In this document: in pieces, positions 10,935-21,098 of the stretch
Layout of the letters: the number at the start of each line of letters is the position of its first letter
How positions within the stretch are numbered: position 1 is the stretch's first letter
Source of the DNA: Astropecten irregularis
Lineage: Eukaryota > Echinodermata > Asteroidea > Paxillosida > Astropectinidae
Direction: 5' to 3'
DNA: 64,000 nucleotides
NCBI GenBank assembly: GCA_963971285.1
Contig: OZ020263.1
Location: forward strand, 4,092,001-4,156,000
Notes under the pieces: model-generated
Told to the model about the DNA's origin: nothing
What the model saw: only the letters and a program-made list of their open reading frames with translations
Databases searched by the model: none
Made by a program: the position numbers and the translations under genes

Positions 10935-11295
10935 AAGGCACAGTATAGGATTGGTAACATAAATTTCTGTTTGGGTATTACCCAAACAGAAATGTTCACC
11001 GATTTACGTACAACTTCAAGGTATGAAGATGGTGCTGGTAGAAACGTTAAAATATTTCCGCCTGAAATGGTATATTTATCCAGAAATTAGTCAAATAAAG
11101 GCCGGAAACAGTTTTGATCTCAGGTTAAGAAACTAAGATCAAAACCATAACTTTATGTTAAGAACAATTTTCTTGTGACTGAAATGTCTGATTGAGCTCA
11201 AATTTTCACATATGTGTGTTATTTTATGTACATGCTGGATCAGACAAAGTTTGAGTGCTGCTCTGTGACCTTTAGCAATCATGTATTAAAGGGTC
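10935..11295. mobile_element. Family A MITE (diverged subfamily)
   Basis: It starts near 'acagtataggattggtaaca' and ends 'tgacctttagcaatcatgtattaaagg'. It has the shared core 'aacagaaatgttcacc', 'tatgaagatggtgctggtag' and 'cctgaaatggtatatttatcc'. A short perfect inverted pair, ATTTCTGTTTGGGTA and TACCCAAACAGAAAT, sits at 10964-10992. It is non-coding. Confidence 0.7.
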
Positions 11296-12092
11296 TAGGT
11301 ACATATCAGGTTAATGACACTCATCACAGAGAAATGGAAAGTGAACATTTCTAATTTTTTGGCAGTGAAGTTTTACTTCGAGATGAAATTATCATCTTGC
11401 ATACACATGTACGTGTACATGCAGTTTTGTTCTCTAATTCAACTTTAAGAATAAAGCACTGCAACTCAATGAGTGCATCAACCAATATCTGGTTCAAGGT
11501 TGTGATCGACTGAAAACAAAATCAGAACAATAGGATCCAGCACACATTGTTATTGTTATGCCAAATTGTCATGGGTTGCTTTTTTGTTGTTGTTGGCCCA
11601 CATGTACCTTTAAATGTTAATGTTGGCAATCCAACCCTAGTGTGGTGTTGAAATCCTATAGACCAACATTGCGAAACTGGATTCCGCTGATGCTGATCCA
11701 CTTGACACTTCAACTGTGAATGTTTTCAGCGAGATAACACTTTCTGTTCCGGGTTTTTCTTCAAACCAGGGGAATGGAGAGGTTATTTTGGGGCATTTTG
11801 TGGGTATTCCCCTGAGGAGAACCTGGGTTTGTCTTGTCACCCTTTCTTCCTTGAGTTTGTAGTCTGGGAAATACTTTTATCACAGCTCAGCATGTTTCGA
11901 TATAAGTAATGCATATTGTACATCTGAAGAGCATTCACAAGAGGTATTGGAGTGGAAAAGTTTCAGGAAGTTAATGTACGTGTTGATACTTAAATTACTC
12001 ATTTTACTGGTATTAACAGTGTACAAGCATACATAAGTGCACACGTACATATGTACTGGAAGTTATTTCTGCAGATCAACTGGGCCTATAAG
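11296..12092. other. Gene-free stretch, nothing recognised
   Basis: Short chance open frames only. There is a CACATGTACGTGTACATG microsatellite-like run near 11404-11421. Confidence 0.5.
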
Positions 12093-12480
12093 ACCAAGAC
12101 TATAGGCTACGCCGTGCTACTGCCGTGCCAAACTTAAATCAAATGAGTGCAGCAATAGCACAGCAGTAGCACGGCATTTGCGCTAAACGATGAGCTTAAT
12201 AGCACTGCGCACTTGCGCTAAAAATAGCACCGAACCTCAGACAAACATTGCAACCGGCCATGCAAACGTGTGGTGAGTGGGGGTATGTGCGCGTGCATGC
12301 CTGGTGTGACGTCATTAGTGCGGAACGCTATTGAAAGTGTCACTACCACTGCCGTTCCGAATACCGATAGCACGGCAGACCCTGTCTAGCCAAACAAAGA
12401 GCTTGCCGTGTCGAACTCAATTTGCCGAGCCAAATTCACGCTAAACGCCTTGCTATTGCCATGCCAAAACTTGAAAATGT
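12093..12480. repeat. Family J repeat with CACGGCA motifs
   Basis: It starts 'acgccgtgctactgccgtgc' and ends with a similar direct copy 'cgccttgctattgccatgcc' near 12450-12469. CACGGCA/TGCCGTG motifs recur throughout. An internal block of about 145 bp (12214-12333) reappears inverted at 57733-57876. It is non-coding, and its class is unknown. Confidence 0.65.
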
Positions 12481-13025
12481 AAAATTATAGGCCTTAGCAG
12501 CTCTATGAAATTGGCCCTGGACAGCTTGGACCATACTACACCTGTGTACTATTATTAGTTGGACCTGGGATGGGCATTGCCTTTATGACTCAAAGCCTGA
12601 TCGCTTATAAAATCAGTGTACTCTCTCTCTCTCTCAGCGAGATGAGAGGTACCGTACCTGTTCAGTTTCCAAATCTCGCCACAGCAAGTTCGCAAAATTT
12701 TCTAGGCTCACCCTGTAATTGATACAGAACCAGTGGAATAACCAGCCACAGTTTCCTGCTTTGTTCTGAAGTCTGTGGCTGAATACAGTGCAGAATATGT
12801 GTAGTCCATCAAACTTTGTGGTACTGGCCTTCAGTCCTGTTGACTAATAAGCTGTGGATCCGACCTTACGTTATCCATATTAGAATTTGATATGGCCCAA
12901 GGACATCTGATTACATTCCATATTTTGTGTGTGCATATTGTCCTCAGATACAGGATTCTGAAGAATTAAATTGTTAATTTGTTTTAGTCCAGCATCATTG
13001 GTTGTGTTTACTGCAAAAACCTTTA
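12481..13025. other. Gene-free stretch with a (TC)n run
   Basis: Contains a CT dinucleotide run at about 12621-12639. Otherwise nothing recognised. Confidence 0.5.
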
Positions 13026-13410
13026 AAGGGTGATATAATACTTTGATTTTTGTCAGAGAAATGCAGATTCATGAGCAAAAATATCAAGAAAGATACAGCA
13101 ACATCTGTGAAATTCCCAGTCCCATACGGTGGCCACTTTTTGAGAAACCAGTAAAAAAATGCCCATGGCATTTTAAAAATCTTTTCAGCATTATTTTTGG
13201 ATCTTTGAAAAATCAAAACTGTTTTTGGTACTGTACAACTGTAATTGGTTTTACTCTTTTCTTGATAAATGCCGCATTTCAGGCAAAAAAATTGAACGAT
13301 ATGTTTCGACCATCACCATCTTAAGTTTATACCATGTAAGTTATAAGTAAATTTGTGAAGATTTCTGTTTCGGTATGCTACCAAAGTATGATACTACCTT
13401 TAAAATGTGA
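13026..13410. mobile_element. Family A MITE, near full length
   Basis: Left end after TTTAAAGGGTGATATAATAC, right end 'ccaaagtatgatactacctt' before TAAA. The interior holds 'gcaaaaatatcaagaaagat', 'cccatacggtggccac', 'gcatttcaggcaaaaa' and 'gtgaagatttctgtttcggt'. The open frames on both strands (13043-13324 and 12995-13216) are shadows of this repeat, because the same phrases recur in other copies with frame breaks. Confidence 0.8.
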
Positions 13411-13486
13411 CAAAATCTTTGACCTTACATATGCCCTAGATTGCTGCCAAGGCCAGAAATTTTGTTTATGTAGTAAAATAAGACAG

Positions 13487-13686
13487 ATGGCCAATTCCAA
13501 GGTAAAAGTACATGTAAGTTACCAAGTGACTTTGATCTATTCCTTGATCAATCATTCTTTAAAGAATCTTTAAAAAAATTTAATAGGAATCAGCAAGTAT
13601 CACTAATGATTCGTTGAAATGCATGCAAATATGCCAAAAAGAGGTAACTTACGTTACAGAAATGTCCCCAAACCGTGGAAATGGCC
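13487..13686. mobile_element. Family I MITE, copy 1
   Basis: Matches 61086-61288 along its length, with the shared 'ttccttgatcaatcattctt', 'cgttgaaatgcatgcaaata' and 'aggtaacttacgttacagaa'. The ends are inverted: GTAAGTTACC at the left and GGTAACTTAC at the right. It is non-coding. Confidence 0.75.
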
Positions 13687-14277
13687 AGATCTCTCATTCA
13701 TGATCTTTTTTTTTACTTAATTCATCACTGAGTGACTGAAGAAATTGATACAGTGCAGTTTTAATTTGAAGCCAAGCTTGTAGGCCTATTTTTCTTTACA
13801 TTTTTTTTTCTTGCGCAATGACTTCCTGACTTTGATGGCAGGGTTCCCATCTCGGGATCCTTAAGAGGAAGAACAGTGTTATGACGACTGCAAAACAAGC
13901 TCTGCAGAGCCGGATCGTGTTCGTGCCGTGGAAGACAAAAACAGCCCGAGAAGGGGTAGTTGCTAAACATTTTACGCCAAATTTTCACTGCCCTGCCCAC
14001 GCTGTGTAACTGTGTAGGCTGACTGCAACCTGCAACCTTCCCTCTCTTTTGGCCTTATCCTCTGACTCCCTCAGGAAATTGTCTGTCAGCCTGCCATAGA
14101 TTTATGGCTGGCCTAAGAAAGAAAAATACTCCGAAATTGACAGAAGAAAACAGCGCCTTACAATTGTTGTGACAAGAAAAAAGCAGGGGGATTTTTTTTA
14201 GCTGTTTTTATGTAGGGGAGTGAGTTTTGTAACTGATATTACTACTTTAGGTGGAAGTTGAAATGCATGTAAGGGCC
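13687..14277. other. Gene-free stretch, nothing recognised
   Basis: Contains a 79-codon minus-strand open frame (13761-14000) without domain or codon support. Confidence 0.5.
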
Positions 14278-14484
14278 TAGACTTGTAGCCAAGTCGTTCG
14301 CAGTCGCGGTGATCGTCTCTTCTTTCACGCAACTCTCGTGAAATTGCTCTTACTTTCTCACGAGACTCATAGCTCTGGTGAGAGTTCGGCTCTCAGCGCG
14401 GGACCATGAGTAGAGCGGTTTTGCGAGAGTTGCGTGAAAGAAGAGACGATCACCGCAACTTCAAACGACTTGGCTCCAAGTCTA
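14278..14484. mobile_element. Hairpin MITE with ~60-bp inverted arms
   Basis: The left arm 14278-14336 (starting TAGACTTGTAGCCAAGTCG) pairs with the right arm 14424-14484 (ending CGACTTGGCTCCAAGTCTA), with a few mismatches. The loop is about 90 bases. It is more GC-rich than its flanks, and no coding is seen. Confidence 0.85.
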
Positions 14485-15548
14485 TATTGCAAGGGCCTTC
14501 CTTGTGTGGGACACAGATATTTTTCTTGTGAGACAGGAGGTTTTGGATTTAAATGCTGTTTTTATAATAATGCTGCCGCCCCAATTTGAGGTGAGGGTGA
14601 TGGGTAGTTGAATGGTAACCAATTGGTTTTTTTTGTAACTGACATCTCTTAATCTCAACCATTCAGGGATGAGATTTCTCAGATTTTTATCTGATTTCAG
14701 ATTTTTTGGTTTTGAATTTCAGATTTTTTTCCTCAAAGGCTGTGTACAAAAGTATAGCAGATTTTCAGATTTCAGATTTTTTTTATGCCCCCTGTCAGTT
14801 GTTTTTAGATATTTTTTGTAATTTGTCAATCTCATTTCTGGTCAATGTGCTTTAAATGTTCCTGAATGGTTTGACGATTGGACTTTTCCTTCATCGGTTC
14901 AAATGTTCATGAATTTAGGATACATTGTGCGATGTAAGGTTTGGTTTATACATGTACTAAGGAGATACATGTACACGTAATGTTTATTGTTGGGGAAACT
15001 TTGGACTGAGTTTTTGGGACTCTCCTTTATCCCTACAGTAGTTTTGTCCCCATCATACAGTGTGTGACAGTTGTGTCCAAAAATACATGGACAAATAATA
15101 TTTTGTATTCATTTGTTTATTTATTTATTCATTTGTTTGTTAAAATAAATGAATTGGTATAAAACCTAGGTCCCAACCTTGTTCCACTGGAAAGTGACTC
15201 CTGGTCGAAACAAAATAAAATACATGTAAATAACATCTGTTCTTGGAAGATTATGTACAGCTCTTTCACTTTTTATTTCCAGCAGTTGCCATCCTGCAGA
15301 TTTATGGTTGTTTATTTTCAAGACAAACGGGCCATTTGTTGCCATACTTGTGAAAGGTTCAACCACTCTCTCTTTTTTTTATTTGGTAGGCTGCCCTAAT
15401 CGCCCTAAAGATTTATTCTGATTTTGAAAGTTTTGTCACCAGTTGACAACTTTTAGAAAGTGCAAGACCCAGCAGTTGTAGGTCACTCGGAGTTCTTGTA
15501 CAAAATGTTAACTGCCTGTTGGTTTTCATCTTCTTCAGTATCTAATTT
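14485..15548. other. Gene-free stretch with TTTCAGATTTT and TTTA-rich runs
   Basis: Repeated 'ttcagattttt' units at about 14678-14782 and an ATTTGTTTATTTATTTATT run near 15110-15130. No gene is recognised. Confidence 0.5.
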
Positions 15549-16072
15549 AGCCCTGTTTAGATGCTGGGTACTTCACCCATTTTAAGTCCAGTGCGGACGT
15601 CTCAGGAAGTCTTCCTCTCAGTTACTTTTCCCGACCCATGCGGGCAATTCTACCGGCCAACTTCTGCCCAGGAAGAATTCCCGAGACACTTTACCCGAGA
15701 CAAAAAGTCCAGTGCGGACAGTGCGAGTCGAGTATCCTCATGAGCCTAGTATTGACAGCTCGGTAATTCTTCCGCATGTGCACGGTTAAGTTACCCAAGT
15801 CAAAAGTCCAAGTGCGGACACAGGTAATATTTGCCCATTTTTCATTTACCCATCAGCTCAGTGAAACCCCGCCCAAAAAAGAAGTCCAGTACGGACAGGG
15901 CTATAGCTTTTCTCCTTGTTCTTTTGACAGCTCGATAATTCTTCCACGCGTGCACGGTTAAGTTACCCGAGTCAAAAGTCCAAGTGCGGACACAGGTAAT
16001 ATTTGCCCATTTTTCATTTACCCATCGGCTCTGTGAAACCCCGGGGAAAAAAAGTCCAGTGCGGACAGGGCT
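15549..16072. mobile_element. Family K MITE, copy 1, with internal 172-bp duplication
   Basis: The ends are AGCCCTGTTTAGATG at the left and AGTCCAGTGCGGACAGGGCT at the right, the inverted partner. 'aagtccagtgcggac' recurs inside. A block from 'gcacggttaagttaccc' to 'gtgaaacccc' occurs twice, 172 bp apart (about 15780-15870 and 15952-16042). The second copy at 46864-47240 has the block once. The open frames of 60-101 codons here come from the repeat. Confidence 0.8.
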
Positions 16073-16600
16073 TGTTTGCTGTCAATTTCCCCTTCCCACA
16101 TTGATTTTTTTAAAGTTGCTCCACAGATCAATAAATGGCATTTGCTCCTCTCAGCATGGTGATGAATGGGTATTGTGTAACTTACATCCACTTGTGTGGA
16201 CAGTACTCCCATTGATGTACATACACACACAAACAGTGTTGTTAGGACTGTGTAGGAGAGGTCAACAAACTTTTATACCGGATCATTAGATTGTTTGCAC
16301 TGTGCAAACTTTTTGAAAGGTTGCACAATTATTACATTATGAACGTGTAAAGTCTGTATTAAATGAAGTGCGGGCTGTAATTTATACTGCTGTTTTCATG
16401 GGCGGCAACAGGAGCTGCCTGGGAAATGATGAAAAAAACCTCTGCACTTCTGCAGGGGAAATAGAATGAAAAACAAACAAAAATGAACAGAAAAGTGTAG
16501 TGTAAAATTTTTTTTTCCTCAAAAGTTAAATTTATTTTCTTTAAATTAGGATTTCATTGCATAGTTACACATGTAATTGCACAGGTCAAAGACCTGCTAT
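16073..16600. other. Gene-free stretch, nothing recognised
   Basis: No repeat or domain recognised. Poly-T runs near 16508. Confidence 0.45.
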
Positions 16601-16609
16601 GGTAATTAT

Positions 16610-17005
16610 AGTACAGTAGAGCGTCACTATAATGAACACGTACACGCACATGTACGGCAGGATCTATTTATATTGTTCATGGTAGTAGCGGTCATTCTTT
16701 GTAGTAATTTTTATTTATTTTAAGCAGCCAGTACTTTGGAATGCGGTATGTTTTGTATGCAGAAATTGGGAGCCAAGGATGATGTTCGTTATCATAGCAG
16801 AATGTTCGGTACATAGTGGTGTTTGGTACAGTGGAATGCTGCTATAACGAACACCGCTATACTGAACATTTGGCTATACCGAACTTCATCCATGGCTCCC
16901 ATTTTTCATCTATAGGCATGCTGAACATTGGCCACTATAACTAATGACCACTGAAACGACCAATCTCTGTTCATCCCGGCCGGTGGCGTGTTCGTTAAAG
17001 TTTGA
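16610..17005. mobile_element. Family V element, pogo/Tigger-like ends
   Basis: 'cagtagagcgtcactataat' at about 16614 and 'cagtggaatgctgctataac' at about 16829 are terminal-type motifs. Many 'gaacattcggctata'-like words and 'aaattgggagccaaggatga' are shared with 27780-28115. CAGTNGAAC ends with CTATAACGAAC resemble pogo/Tigger elements (recall). It may be two overlapping fragments. No transposase is present. Confidence 0.55.
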
Positions 17006-18600
17006 AGTTCTCCCTTGAGCAGAATGTCATATCTTTTGCTATCTTAGACTACCTGCAACAGTGTATGCAATATCAGTCATATCACAAACTCTGTTTGTTT
17101 CTTTTTAAGTGCCACTTTCAATTTTCACTTTGGCTTTGTGGAAACTGGGAAGAACTTAGGATGTCCTCTGATAGTCTCTGCCGGTTCAGACAAGATTTCA
17201 GAGACATGTTTCATCTGAGCCGAGCACTTTAGGATCGTACTTTCCCTCTACGCTCTACGTTATTAGACCCCTTGCTTTGGCGCCTCTAGACAGTAATGAT
17301 TGGCATATGCTATGCGCTCAATTGTATAAATTCTGTCTTTATTAATATTGATTTTTTTTATCTTTGTACATTAGCGAGCTCCTGGTATGGGAATGAATTG
17401 TGGAGTTATTGTATAGGCTAGTTACTGTACAATGTATTCATTCTTGGTGTACATATGTACACACTGTATGTTCTGGTTTTTTTATTTGTGCCACCCCTTT
17501 TCTTCCTCCATGATGCCACAAAGATGTCACTTTCCGAAACACATGATTGCAGAAACAGACGTAAAGGAATTATATCGGAAAAATACATATATTTTAAACA
17601 TTGTACGTGCATTACATGTAGCCTGTAAGGAAATCAAACTGCATTTACAAATTACAAGTGTAACTGTAAGAAGATTACCGACACACAGTACAGTTGCAAT
17701 AAAGCCTATCTGATAGATATGGATAATACAAATCTGATAAAAATGGATGAGCAAACATTGATTTTATTTTTACATAAGGAATTGTATTTGCACAATAGAC
17801 ACTGTTAATGTTATTTGAGGCACACACCGCACAGTGTGTAAGGTCAAGTGTTTAGTACATGTATTGAAGTGGTGTAAATTTGGATCGGAATTATTGCAGG
17901 TTGTAACAGAGAGTGGGCAGGTATTATTGTTTGTTGTTTGGCATGCTGAAGTACTGACTGTATGCAGGGAGTTGGTATTAGTAGAAAGATGTATTTGGTA
18001 AGTGGCTGTCACAAGTGATTTGCGGTTTGTCCCTTTAAGGAATAAGCCAATTTGATTTGGGACAAGCCTTTATAATCCAACACATCATAAGCCGTTTACC
18101 ATGCCCACTGTGCATGGTGGCCAATTCGCTCTCCCAGCCAACATGTGTAGTAGGTGTGCAAGTCGGATTGGAGTGTGCAATAAAAACAGGATCCCCTCTG
18201 TCCTAGAGGCCCTCCCTCACCCCTCTTCTCAAAATGGGAAAGCCCAGTCGTCCTGCAGCATAGCAGCATCATAATAATTGCAGGCTTTTTCCATTTCTTT
18301 TCCAGTGCAGGTCACTCCCACTTGTGCATTCACCAGAGGAAGGCTGTTTGATGTGACAGGGACTAGGCTCTGTGCATGCTGGGGTGTTCAGACAATACAC
18401 TCTACATTTCGGCCACTACATTGAGCCTACGTGCAAACAGCGTGTGTGTGACAGGAGAGCTAGTTTGGTTGTCTGTGTGACACTGTATGTAAAGCATCTT
18501 CACGTTTGGAACCCGTCAGTGAATGTACACGCGAGAAAATCTTTTTTGACATGGACATACAATTGTGGAGAAACTGCGAACGGGACACATTGCCGTGAAG
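17006..18600. other. Gene-free stretch upstream of the PH gene
   Basis: Only chance open frames up to about 93 codons. Regulatory sequence for the downstream gene may lie here, but no site is identifiable by eye. Confidence 0.45.
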
Positions 18601-18603
18601 GAG

Positions 18604-18616
18604 TATTTAAATAAAA
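18604..18616 (+). promoter_or_regulatory. Candidate TATA box of the PH gene
   Basis: TATTTAAATAAAA lies 31 bases upstream of a CTCTACC initiator-like motif (A at 18635). The spacing fits a TATA promoter. This is inferred from motif and spacing alone. Confidence 0.35.
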
Positions 18617-18634
18617 ATACGAATTTCTCTCTCT

Positions 18635-18683
18635 ACCGGACGCCTTTCGGAGGAAATTCGCCACCAGAGGACTTGCATTGAGG
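18635..18683 (+). other. Candidate non-coding exon 1 of the PH gene
   Basis: It runs from the initiator-like A to a strong splice donor, GAGG|GTGAGT, at 18684. The candidate partner acceptor is TTGTATTTATTCAG at about 19001-19014. The predicted intron is 18684-19014, 331 bases. It has no ATG, so it would be 5' UTR. Confidence 0.35.
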
Positions 18684-19073
18684 GTGAGTGTGTCCGACAC
18701 TATCTTGTGTATGTGTATTGAGTCACATTGGCCATGGATGTTTCCTTGGTGACCTTGAGAAAACTGTGAACAATGGCCTCACTGCCCTGATAACATTGAG
18801 GTTGAGGTCTCATAATTAGGCAGGAACTAAAAACAAGGATTCAGGACCTGGGGTAGACAGGATTCGTTATCTGAAGGCAGATTCCTGACCGTCCAGGCCG
18901 GACGGGAGATCTAGAGGACACGGTGAAACGATCTCTCAGTCATCAGCTATTAAAGCATTCTGGATGTGGATTTATCATTAGATACAGTCTGCGGAACATC
19001 TTGTATTTATTCAGAGGACAGGTCGCTGCTCAAAAGTGGTGGCTCGCTGATTCAGACGACGTTGGTGCGTTTG

Positions 19074-19088
19074 ATGAGAAAACCATGA
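19074..19088 (+). promoter_or_regulatory. Four-codon upstream ORF overlapping the start
   Basis: ATG AGA AAA CCA TGA ends on the ATGA of the PH start codon, a layout that can allow reinitiation or dampen translation. It matters only if transcription starts upstream of 19074 and translation starts at 19085. Confidence 0.4.
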
Positions 19089-19825
19089 CTTCCAACTTCC
19101 TAATGAGATTACTAAAGCGTGGCTCGGGGCCGCCGCGACCCCAAGTGGACATGCACGCGCTCTTCACCAGCTCGCAGATGAGCAGGATGATCCTCCAGGG
19201 ACAACTGTCTGTCCATGAACCGTGGCGGCGGCACAAGAAGAAGCCGAAGATTGTCCACGCCTGCCTGTACACGAATGACTCCAGCCCCTTCATCGTGTGG
19301 TACACGGATAAGGGGCACAAGAAGCCCAGGGGCTTCTTTAGCGTGAGGGACGGCAAGATCGCCCCGGTGGGCGAGTACAGTTTCCAGATTGCCTTCAAGG
19401 ACAAGACCAGCCAGATCTACAAGTTCAACACGTCCAGTTGGGAGAGGCGGGAGGAGTGGCTGCACCTGTTGCGCAAGGAGAGCCGCAAGGAGGTCGCGAT
19501 GCCCCTGATCGAGACCATCTGCACCACCCCCGATTACCACGTCAGTCAGGACGACCTGGCCATCACCATGACGGCTGAGCAGAAGGCGAGGCAACAGCAG
19601 CTCCGCCCCCAGTGGAAGGGGCACCGCAGAACTGTCAGTGCGGGCTCGCCATCTCCGCAACGTTCCTCGGTCCAGCTACAGCGAAGCCGCAGCCAGCCGC
19701 ACATCCAGAAAGGTCGGCTCATCAAGCGGAGGCCTACCGTACTGGAGAAGCATTCACCGACCCTGGGCCAGACGGTTCGAAACGAAAGGCGCTTTATACG
19801 TGCTCCAGAGGTTTGTCGGAGTTGA
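19085..19825 (+). CDS. PH-domain protein (246 aa)
   Basis: Probable cytoplasmic membrane-associated or adaptor protein. PH domains usually bind phosphoinositides or protein partners; the exact role is unknown. Residues 1-35 form a short basic leader. Residues about 37-132 have the PH pattern: strands LQGQLSVHEP, KIVHACLYT, PFIVWYT, RGFFSV, YSFQIAFK and QIYKFNTS, then helix WERREEWLHLLRK with the hallmark Trp at 125. Basic residues 48-55 lie where PH domains often contact lipid. Residues 165-246 are basic and Ser/Arg/Gln-rich, probably disordered, with RRTVS and RSRSQP-type candidate phosphorylation sites. The frame is open from an ATG at 18923 (300 aa). I prefer 19085 because an acceptor-like site ends at 19014 and ACCATGA is a good start context; the upstream 54 residues look like read-through. 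The exon is clearly GC-rich against its flanks. It could instead be the last exon of a larger gene. Confidence 0.8.
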   Translation: MTSNFLMRLLKRGSGPPRPQVDMHALFTSSQMSRMILQGQLSVHEPWRRHKKKPKIVHACLYTNDSSPFIVWYTDKGHKKPRGFFSVRDGKIAPVGEYSFQIAFKDKTSQIYKFNTSSWERREEWLHLLRKESRKEVAMPLIETICTTPDYHVSQDDLAITMTAEQKARQQQLRPQWKGHRRTVSAGSPSPQRSSVQLQRSRSQPHIQKGRLIKRRPTVLEKHSPTLGQTVRNERRFIRAPEVCRS

Positions 19826-19973
19826 TTCTCATCAATTCTTCCCATCTCCACAAATTTTTCTTCTCATTTTTTTTTGTAAGATATTCTTTGAAAACTACAT
19901 ATTTATACAATGATTATTTTTCATGATTATTTTTCTGAGAGAGTACTTTGTGCACGGAGCTTAATTTGTAAGA

Positions 19974-19979
19974 AATAAA
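19974..19979 (+). terminator. Polyadenylation signal AATAAA of the PH gene
   Basis: Canonical AATAAA 149 bases after the stop codon, followed by a T/G-rich stretch (tgtctgtttttgttggcttt) that fits a downstream element. The 3' UTR would be about 165-180 bases. Confidence 0.55.
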
Positions 19980-19995
19980 AATGTCTGTTTTTGTT

Positions 19996-20740
19996 GGCTT
20001 TTTTTCTCATTGAAAAAAAATCAAACATGGCTTTTCCAACATGAAACAAAAAGTGGTGCCTTCTTTTTATGAAATGACCATCCATTTTTTCTGTCAAAAT
20101 ATTAGATTTTATAGGTGACTAGCTAAACTAACATATCATTATATTAAAAATTATTCTGAAACTTTCGATAGAATATCGTAAAATTTGTTCTGTCTCTAAA
20201 ACTTGGAGAAAAACGTTTTAAAATTAACATTGTTGTATGAGAAAAACATTTAAGAAGAAATACCAGATCCCGTCTTCGAAACGAACAAACTCTCATTTTT
20301 TCTTCTTCACAAGTTGAGCTCTGGTGCTGTGGAGGCTGCCTTATAAAAACAAATTTTTGCAGGATTTTTTCAGCTGATGTACATATACATAGAAATATGA
20401 TGTAAAGGAAAACAAATGTACGATGTATGAAGTATTATTATTACAAAATGCATGATCTAAATATGAAGGTGTATCCGATGAAAGGTTGCGATTGAATTAA
20501 CCAAATATGTTCCGTTACGGACTTGCAATTAATTTGCAAAAATTCACTCCATCTGTTGTCTCTGCAATGAACTGAAAACTGTGATTTGTGTCATTTTTCG
20601 TTGATTTAATGACCGTTAACGTAACACGGATGAATTCCACTGATGCGTTCAATGGGGAATGTTGGCGTGTGTTGAAGTGTATGAAAAATTGTCACCATTG
20701 GCTGTGCACTTTAAATGGCAAACTGTGCAATGTTTCCTAT
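19996..20740. other. Gene-free stretch downstream of the PH gene
   Basis: AT-rich, with poly-T and poly-A runs. No gene or recurrent repeat recognised. Confidence 0.5.
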
Positions 20741-20947
20741 AGACCTTTACACACGATGCTAAAAAATAACTTGCAAGAGTTGCGAGTTTTTCTCACGCTT
20801 GAGAAATTTCTCAAGAATTCACTGGGGACGTCAGTCACTCTCAAGCATTGGTGTCCTTTCACACGATGGCATTTTTGTAAGATTTCTCAAGGCTTGTCAA
20901 AAACTCGCAAGCCTTGGGAGTTTTTTAGCATCGTGTGAAAAGGCCTT
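20741..20947. mobile_element. Family H MITE, copy 1
   Basis: The ends are inverted: AGACCTTTACACACGATGCT at the left and AGCATCGTGTGAAAAGGCCT at the right. It shares 'tctcaagcattggtgtcctt' with the second copy at 49743-49965, which lies in the opposite internal orientation. The 116-codon open frame at 20588-20938 overlaps the repeat and is by chance. Confidence 0.8.
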
Positions 20948-21098
20948 ACATCCACACTTATAAAGTGGAATACACCCCTTCAAATATTGCAAACTGCCAG
21001 ATTGGCTGCTCAATTAATCGTATTAAACCATTAATTCAAGAACAAAATCTAAGTAACAAATGCATGTGTACACGTATACATACCAGTTAACGTAATTT

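Noticed and set aside
18923-19084. Extra 54 residues at the start of the PH frame
   Set aside because: They lie mostly before a good acceptor-like site and are AT-rich like intron. The ATG at 19085 has a better context.
19112-19660. 182-codon minus-strand open frame
   Set aside because: Shadow of the GC-rich PH coding exon on the opposite strand.
20588-20938. 116-codon open frame
   Set aside because: Two thirds of it is a family H MITE, and the second MITE copy does not keep the frame.
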